Translations under genes and position numbers: made by a program
Assembly (NCBI GenBank): GCA_902592935.1
Contig: CACJGD010000002.1
Span: 29,889-93,888 of the forward strand
From: an uncultured Pelagibacteraceae bacterium
Lineage (GTDB): Bacteria; Pseudomonadota; Alphaproteobacteria; Pelagibacterales; Pelagibacteraceae
Direction of reading: 5' to 3'
DNA length: 64,000 bases
Notes under the pieces: model-generated
Database searches by the model: none
Seen by the model: the letters and a program-made list of their open reading frames with translations, nothing else
What the model was told of the DNA's origin: nothing
Shown: positions 58,679-64,000 of the stretch, one piece after another
Layout of the letters: every line of letters starts with the position of its first letter
Numbering within the stretch: position 1 is the first letter of the stretch

Positions 58679-59224
58679 GTGAGTAAATCTAAGCTAAGAA
58701 GTAAAATTTTAAATCTTAGAAAAAAAAATTCACATAAAAAACTTAGTCTATATCCTTTCAAAATTTATCGATTTTTAAAAAAAAATAAAATTAATTTCAA
58801 AAATGTAGGAGGGTATTATCCGTGCAATAATGAGATTGATGACTTAGATATGCTAAATTTTTTAAGAAACAAAAAAATAAATATTTCCTTACCAATAATA
58901 AAAGAGAATAACCAAATGGATTTTTTTGAATGGACAAATAAAGATCCTTTAAAAATTAATAAGTTTGGAATTGCCGAGCCAATTTCATCAAAGAAAATAT
59001 ACCCAGATGTAATATTTGTTCCTTTAGTAGCTTATGATGATGATTTGAATAGATTAGGCTATGGTGGAGGATTTTATGATCGTTATTTGGAAAAAATATC
59101 TAAAATTAAAAAAATTTTTAAAATTGGATTAGGATTTTCATACCAGAAAATTAAAAAAATACCTATTAATAAGTATGATAAGAAACTTGATTTAATAGTA
59201 ACCGAGAAAAAAATTATACAATGA
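58679..59224 (+). CDS. fau: 5-formyltetrahydrofolate cyclo-ligase
   Basis: YYPCNNEIDDLDML, FGIAEPIS, VPLVAYDDDLNRLGYGGGFYDRYL; GTG start; zapA-fau synteny. Confidence 0.93.
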   Translation: MSKSKLRSKILNLRKKNSHKKLSLYPFKIYRFLKKNKINFKNVGGYYPCNNEIDDLDMLNFLRNKKINISLPIIKENNQMDFFEWTNKDPLKINKFGIAEPISSKKIYPDVIFVPLVAYDDDLNRLGYGGGFYDRYLEKISKIKKIFKIGLGFSYQKIKKIPINKYDKKLDLIVTEKKIIQ

Positions 59225-60024
59225 GAATTTTATTTTTAGGAGATGTTGTTGGAATTTCTGGATGTTCTAAATTAACAAGCAATTTGTTAAATGAAATTGA
59301 TAAAAAGAAAATCGATTTTGTAATTGTAAATGGTGAAAATGCAGCAGCTCAAGGTGTTGGGTTAACTAAAGAAATATGTAAGGATTTTTTTAATTGTGGA
59401 GTTAATGTAATCACAACTGGCAATCATGTTTGGGATCAAAAAGAAATAATGGAATTTATTGATAAAGAAGAAAGATTATTAAGACCTAAAAATTTAATTG
59501 AACCTGCACCAGGAAAGGGTTTTCAGATTTATAACACAAAGAATGATATTAAAATTGGAGTTCTTAATTTAATGGGCAATGTTTTTATGAAAAAGTGTGA
59601 AGATGTTTTTGAAGCTTCTGAAAAATTTTTAAAAGAAAATAAAATTAAAAAGGATTTTGATTTACTTGTAGTTGATTTCCATGGTGAAATTACGAGCGAA
59701 AAAAATGCTATAGGACATTTATTTGATGGAAAGGCAACTCTCGTGGTTGGAACACATACTCATATTCCAACAAATGATGCTAGAATACTTAACAATGGCA
59801 CTGGATATCAAACCGATGCAGGTATGTGTGGGGATTATGATTCAGTGATTGGAATGAATAAGGAAAATTCTTTAAATAGATTTTTAAAAAAGAATTCGGT
59901 GAAACACTTTCCTGCTACTGGAGATGCTACTTTATGTGGTGTTATAGTAGATTGTGATATAAAAACAGGTTTAGCAATAGACATCAAAAGCTATGTATAC
60001 GGAGATCAACTAAAAAATATTTAA
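59221..60024 (+). CDS. YmdB-family metallophosphoesterase (TIGR00282-like)
   Basis: MRILFLGDVVGISGCSKL, VIVNGENAAAQGVGLT, ITTGNHVWDQKEI, DFHGEITSEKNAIGHLFDGKATLVVGTHTHIPTND, TDAGMCGDYDSVIGM. Confidence 0.93.
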   Translation: MRILFLGDVVGISGCSKLTSNLLNEIDKKKIDFVIVNGENAAAQGVGLTKEICKDFFNCGVNVITTGNHVWDQKEIMEFIDKEERLLRPKNLIEPAPGKGFQIYNTKNDIKIGVLNLMGNVFMKKCEDVFEASEKFLKENKIKKDFDLLVVDFHGEITSEKNAIGHLFDGKATLVVGTHTHIPTNDARILNNGTGYQTDAGMCGDYDSVIGMNKENSLNRFLKKNSVKHFPATGDATLCGVIVDCDIKTGLAIDIKSYVYGDQLKNI

Positions 60025-60029
60025 AGATC

Positions 60030-60755
60030 ATGGCAGGACATTCACATTGGGCAGGTATAAAACATAAAAAAGGTAAGGCTGATAAGCAAAGATCAAAGAT
60101 ATTTTCAAAATTATCTAAAGAGATTACTGTTGCGGCAAAACTTGGTGACAAAGATCCAGCAATGAACCCTAGACTAAGATCTGCAGTACAGGCTGCTAGA
60201 TCTGCAAATATGCCTAAAGATAATATTGAAAGAGCAATAGATAAATCTTCTGCAGCGACAGGAGCAAATTTTGAAAATTTAAGATACGAGGGATTTGGAC
60301 CAGAAAAGATTGCTGTTATAGTTGAAACTTTAACAGATAACAAAAATAGGACTGCATCAAATATTAGAACTATTTTTCAAAAGAGTGGAGGGAGCTTAGG
60401 AACCCAAGGTTCCGCCTCTCATAATTTTCAACAATTGGGTATAATCAAAATTGATAAAAAAGAGATATCTGATGAAAAAATTTTAGATTTAGCGATTGAG
60501 TCCGGAGCTGATGAATGTTTGTCTTATGAGGATTATCATGAGGTTCAGTGTCAAATAAGTGAAATATATAATGTAAAAAAAAATCTTGAGAAAATTATTG
60601 TGAATTTTATTTCTACAGAAATTGAATGGGTCCCGTTAAACAGTGTTGAGGTAAATAAGGATAATAAAGATAGCGTTGTAGATTTTTTAGAAACTCTTGA
60701 TGAAGATGACGATGTTCAAAACGTTTATTCAAACGTTAATTTAGGCGGTATTTAA
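60030..60755 (+). CDS. yebC: YebC/PmpR-family transcriptional regulator
   Basis: MAGHSHWAGIKHKKGKADKQRSKIFSKLSKEITVAAKLGD. Confidence 0.96.
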   Translation: MAGHSHWAGIKHKKGKADKQRSKIFSKLSKEITVAAKLGDKDPAMNPRLRSAVQAARSANMPKDNIERAIDKSSAATGANFENLRYEGFGPEKIAVIVETLTDNKNRTASNIRTIFQKSGGSLGTQGSASHNFQQLGIIKIDKKEISDEKILDLAIESGADECLSYEDYHEVQCQISEIYNVKKNLEKIIVNFISTEIEWVPLNSVEVNKDNKDSVVDFLETLDEDDDVQNVYSNVNLGGI

Positions 60756-61249
60756 TGATGATTATTGGAATTGATCCAGGTATCTCAGGCTCAATCTGTT
60801 TTTTTCAGGACGGTATAATAAAAGACGTAATTGAAATGCCAACCATGACAGATGGCAAGAAGAATAAGCGACAAGTAAATGGTGCTCAAATATTTAATGA
60901 AATTAGTGGAAGGATAAACAAACTTGATAAAAAAAATATAAAGGTTGTAATTGAACAAGTTTCTGCAATGCCTGGTCAAGGTGTTACTAGTATGTTTAAT
61001 TTTGGTCAATCTTTTGGTATTTTAAAAGGGATATGCAGCGCAATGCATTTGCCTGTTTATTATGTTAGGCCTGCTAAGTGGAAAAAATATTTTAACCTTA
61101 TTAATTCAGAAAAAGATGCGAGCAGAACAAGAGCTATTGAAATTTTTCCATATTTTTCATCACAATTGTCAAAAAAGAAAGATAATAACAAGGCAGATGC
61201 TATTCTAATAGCTAGTTTTTTCTACGAAACTTATAAAAAAGAAGAATAA
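60755..61249 (+). CDS. RuvC-like Holliday-junction endonuclease (divergent, phage/mitochondrial-like type)
   Basis: IIGIDPGISGSICFF, VVIEQVSAMPGQGVTSMFNFGQSFGILKGI, KADAILIASFF; yebC-adjacent position. Confidence 0.75.
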   Translation: MMIIGIDPGISGSICFFQDGIIKDVIEMPTMTDGKKNKRQVNGAQIFNEISGRINKLDKKNIKVVIEQVSAMPGQGVTSMFNFGQSFGILKGICSAMHLPVYYVRPAKWKKYFNLINSEKDASRTRAIEIFPYFSSQLSKKKDNNKADAILIASFFYETYKKEE

Positions 61250-61302
61250 TCAATTTAAATTAATAGACAAAATCATGACACATTTACGTGTGATGAGTAA
61301 GC

Positions 61303-61977
61303 ATGGAAGCAGATATAGCAGCAAAAGCAGTTGAATTGGGAACAAATACTGATTTTTCACTATTCAGTTTATTTTATAGAGCAGACATAATCGTTAAGTC
61401 TGTAATGATTATATTAATATTGTGCTCAATTTATTCTTGGGCCGTAATTATTGAAAAGTTTCGTTTATTTAAAAAAATAACTAAATCTTCAGAAGAATTT
61501 GAAGAAAAATTCTGGAATTCTAAATCTGCTGAAACTTTTTATAATAGTCTACCTAGTAAACTTGAGGATCCAATGTCACTTGTGTTTCAAGATGCTATGG
61601 AAGGATTACTTAAAAAAAAATCAAGAACTAACATAAGTGAAAGAATGAGTGCATCTCTAGAATATGGAATTGAAAAACAAATGACAAAAATTGAAAAAGG
61701 TTTTACTTTTTTGGCAACAGTAGGTTCAACAGCACCATTTATAGGTTTGTTTGGAACTGTTTGGGGAATTATGAATTCTTTTCAATCTATAGCTATTTCA
61801 AGAAACACAAGTCTTGCGATAGTTGCGCCGGGAATAGCCGAAGCTTTATTTGCAACTGCACTTGGTCTATTGGCTGCAATACCAGCAGTAGTGGCATACA
61901 ATAAATTTAATAATGATGCCAAAAAATATTTAGAAAAATTAGAAAATTTTTCAAAAAGATTTTTAACAATTATTTAG
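61303..61977 (+). CDS. tolQ: Tol-Pal system protein TolQ
   Basis: MotA/TolQ/ExbB domain: GFTFLATVGSTAPFIGLFGTVWGIMNSFQSIA..APGIAEALFATALGLLAAIPAVVAYN. Confidence 0.96.
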   Translation: MEADIAAKAVELGTNTDFSLFSLFYRADIIVKSVMIILILCSIYSWAVIIEKFRLFKKITKSSEEFEEKFWNSKSAETFYNSLPSKLEDPMSLVFQDAMEGLLKKKSRTNISERMSASLEYGIEKQMTKIEKGFTFLATVGSTAPFIGLFGTVWGIMNSFQSIAISRNTSLAIVAPGIAEALFATALGLLAAIPAVVAYNKFNNDAKKYLEKLENFSKRFLTII

Positions 61978-62394
61978 ATGGCATTTAAATTAAATCGTTC
62001 TTCTAAAGAACCAATGAGTGAAATAAATGTTACTCCTTTTGTGGATGTAATGCTTGTATTGTTGATAATTTTTATGGTTACAGCACCATTGTTAACTGTT
62101 GGTGTCCAAGTTGATTTACCAGAAAGTTCAGCTGACTCTTTACCAGAGGAGACAGAACCTTTAACACTTTCAATTAATGCAAAAGGTGAAATTTTTATTC
62201 AAGAAACAAAAGTTGAATATGATAATATTATTGCAAAGGTTTTAGCGGTTTCAAAAAATAGAACTGATACCAGAATTTATGTTAGAGGTGATAAAACTAT
62301 AAATTATGGAAGAGTTTTAGAAATAATGGGATTACTATCAGGATCTGGTTTTACTAAAGTAGCATTGATTTCAGAACCGTATAAACAAAGGTAA
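61978..62394 (+). CDS. tolR: Tol-Pal system protein TolR
   Basis: MSEINVTPFVDVMLVLLIIFMVTAPLLTVGVQVDLP. Confidence 0.96.
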   Translation: MAFKLNRSSKEPMSEINVTPFVDVMLVLLIIFMVTAPLLTVGVQVDLPESSADSLPEETEPLTLSINAKGEIFIQETKVEYDNIIAKVLAVSKNRTDTRIYVRGDKTINYGRVLEIMGLLSGSGFTKVALISEPYKQR

Positions 62395-62399
62395 TTAAA

Positions 62400-63263
62400 G
62401 TGAATAGAAGTTTAATTATTTCTTCTGTTTTACACGCTTTGTTAATTTTCATTACAGCTATGAGTTTACCTTTTTTGGCAAAGAAACCACTTGATATTCC
62501 ACCAATTGTATCAGTTGAGTTAATTCAAATAGCAGAAAAAACTAATATTCCATTTGCACCTAAGGCAAAAAAAATAATTGAGAAAGTAAAAGAGAAAGAA
62601 AAAAAACTTGTTTCAGAACAAGCTCCACCAAAAAAAGTAGAAAAAACGAAAACAAAAACTGTTCTGGCCCCTGATCAAAATAATAAAAAAATAGAAAATG
62701 AAATACCTGAAGCAATTCCACTTCCAGATAAAACTTTAAAAAGGGTTGAGACAAAAGAGGAAAAAAAACAAAATCCTGAAAAAGTAGATGATGAAGTTAA
62801 ACAGGTATCAGAATTTGAAAAAAAAGATTTGTTTGATCCAAATAATATTGCTGCTTTAATTGATAAATCAAAAGAAGAGAGCGCAGAAGTATTAAAAACA
62901 AATGACGACATTACTCAAGATCAAGAAAGAAATGTAGAAAACACAGGTCTTACACTAAGCGAAGAAGATGCTCTTAAGGCACAAATATTTGGGTGTTGGA
63001 GTATTCCATTAGGATTACCATATAATGAAAATCTTTTAGTAAGAATAAAGTTAAAATTAAAACCTGATGGAACAGTATCAAAAACTGAAATTTTGGACCA
63101 TGCAAGGATGAATAAACCAGGACAAGGATTTTATAAGGTATTAGCAGAAAGTGCTTTGAGAGCTGTCAAGTTATGCCAACCACTAAGAGTTCCAACGACT
63201 GGATATGAAAGATGGAAAGAATTGCAATTAAATTTTGATGCAAGAGAGATGTTAGAAGGGTAG
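62400..63263 (+). CDS. tolA: Tol-Pal system protein TolA-like
   Basis: N-terminal TM, Lys/Glu-rich central region, C-terminal TonB_C/TolA-like CWSIPLGLPYNENLLVRIKLKLKPDGTVSKTEI; between tolR and tolB. GTG start. Confidence 0.88.
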   Translation: MNRSLIISSVLHALLIFITAMSLPFLAKKPLDIPPIVSVELIQIAEKTNIPFAPKAKKIIEKVKEKEKKLVSEQAPPKKVEKTKTKTVLAPDQNNKKIENEIPEAIPLPDKTLKRVETKEEKKQNPEKVDDEVKQVSEFEKKDLFDPNNIAALIDKSKEESAEVLKTNDDITQDQERNVENTGLTLSEEDALKAQIFGCWSIPLGLPYNENLLVRIKLKLKPDGTVSKTEILDHARMNKPGQGFYKVLAESALRAVKLCQPLRVPTTGYERWKELQLNFDAREMLEG

Positions 63264-63272
63264 TATATTTAA

Positions 63273-64000
63273 ATGACAAAAAAAATTTTGATTTTATTAT
63301 TTATATTAATACCTATTAATGCAAATGCTTTAATAGAAGTTGATATAACTCGGGGAAATTTAAATCCACTTCCATTAGCAGTTTCTCCTCTATCAATTGA
63401 CGAGGAGTCTAGAAAAGGTTTCGAAAAAATACTTAAAAAAGAAAATATTGGCTCTGAAATATCAAATATTGTTGAGAACAATTTAAGGACTTCAGGATTA
63501 TTTAACCCTCTTGACAAAAAGGCTTTTTTACAAGCCCCTGATATTGCAAATTTAAAACCAAGATTTGAAGATTGGAATTTAATTAAAGCTCAAGCACTTA
63601 TTACTGGTAAAGTAAATTATGTCGAGGGTAAATTAAGAGTTGAATTTAGATTATGGGACGTTCTAGCTGCCAAAGAAATGATGGCTTTAGCTTTTACCAC
63701 AGTCCCTAATAATTGGAGAAGAGTAGGGCATATTATTTCTGATAAAGTTTATGAAAGGCTGACGGGTGAAAAAGGTTATTTTGATACAAGAATAATTTAT
63801 GTCTCAGAAGAGGGACCAAAAACACAAAGAATAAAAAAATTAGCAATCATGGATCAAGACGGAGCTAATAATAAATTTTTGACATTAGGGAATGAGTTAG
63901 TTTTAACACCACGATTTAATCCAGCAAGTCAAATGGTAACCTATTTGTCTTACTTTAAAAATATGCCAAGGGTTTATTTGTTAGATATTGAAACTGGTAC
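63273..64000 (+). CDS. tolB: Tol-Pal system protein TolB (3' truncated by window edge; absent from ORF track)
   Basis: ATG at 63273: MTKKILILLFILIPINANALIEVDITRGNLNPLPLAVSPLSIDEESRKGFEKIL..GLFNPLDKKAF; signal peptide; frame open to window end; follows tolA. Confidence 0.9.
   Translation, partial: MTKKILILLFILIPINANALIEVDITRGNLNPLPLAVSPLSIDEESRKGFEKILKKENIGSEISNIVENNLRTSGLFNPLDKKAFLQAPDIANLKPRFEDWNLIKAQALITGKVNYVEGKLRVEFRLWDVLAAKEMMALAFTTVPNNWRRVGHIISDKVYERLTGEKGYFDTRIIYVSEEGPKTQRIKKLAIMDQDGANNKFLTLGNELVLTPRFNPASQMVTYLSYFKNMPRVYLLDIETG

Noticed and set aside
63269-63517. 82-aa minus ORF at the 3' end of the window
   Set aside because: Antisense to the N-terminus of tolB, which the track omitted because it runs off the window.

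Overview
AT-rich alphaproteobacterial window, most consistent with SAR11/Pelagibacter. The lineage is inferred from gene content and synteny and was not searched. About 1-45.55 kb is a dense surface-polysaccharide island with mixed gene orientation. It ends at a 5S rRNA gene (45598-45717) that has no 16S or 23S next to it in the window, which matches the SAR11 hypervariable region 2 (HVR2) position between 23S and 5S. The left part (1-17 kb) is a nonulosonic (sialic/legionaminic-like) acid locus: neuD-like, neuB, two hisH/hisF-like genes, two tandem PseA/WbpG-type sugar amidotransferases, DegT aminotransferase, WbqC, neuC, PIG-L deacetylase, CBS-nucleotidyltransferase, neuA and SDR. Embedded in it are a B12-binding radical SAM protein and a cobalamin riboswitch-led TonB receptor (BtuB-like) plus a DUF6580-like membrane protein. 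The centre (17-45.5 kb) encodes glycosyltransferases, heparinase II/III, AsnB, a formyltransferase fusion, O-antigen polymerase/ligase-like proteins, Wzz, an SqdB-like sulfoquinovose synthase, a WecA-like initiator, epimerases and methyltransferases. The right part (45.7-64 kb) is core genome: rpmJ, a small aa3 oxidase subunit IV missed by the ORF track, pntAA/AB/B, transaldolase, tRNA-fMet, rpsU, DUF1013, rpmE, suhB, efp, thiE, fba, pgk, gap, tkt, zapA, fau, ymdB-like, yebC, a RuvC-like gene, tolQRA and a truncated tolB. The strongest candidate for a previously undescribed system is the B12-uptake/B12-radical-SAM module inside the amidinated-nonulosonate locus.
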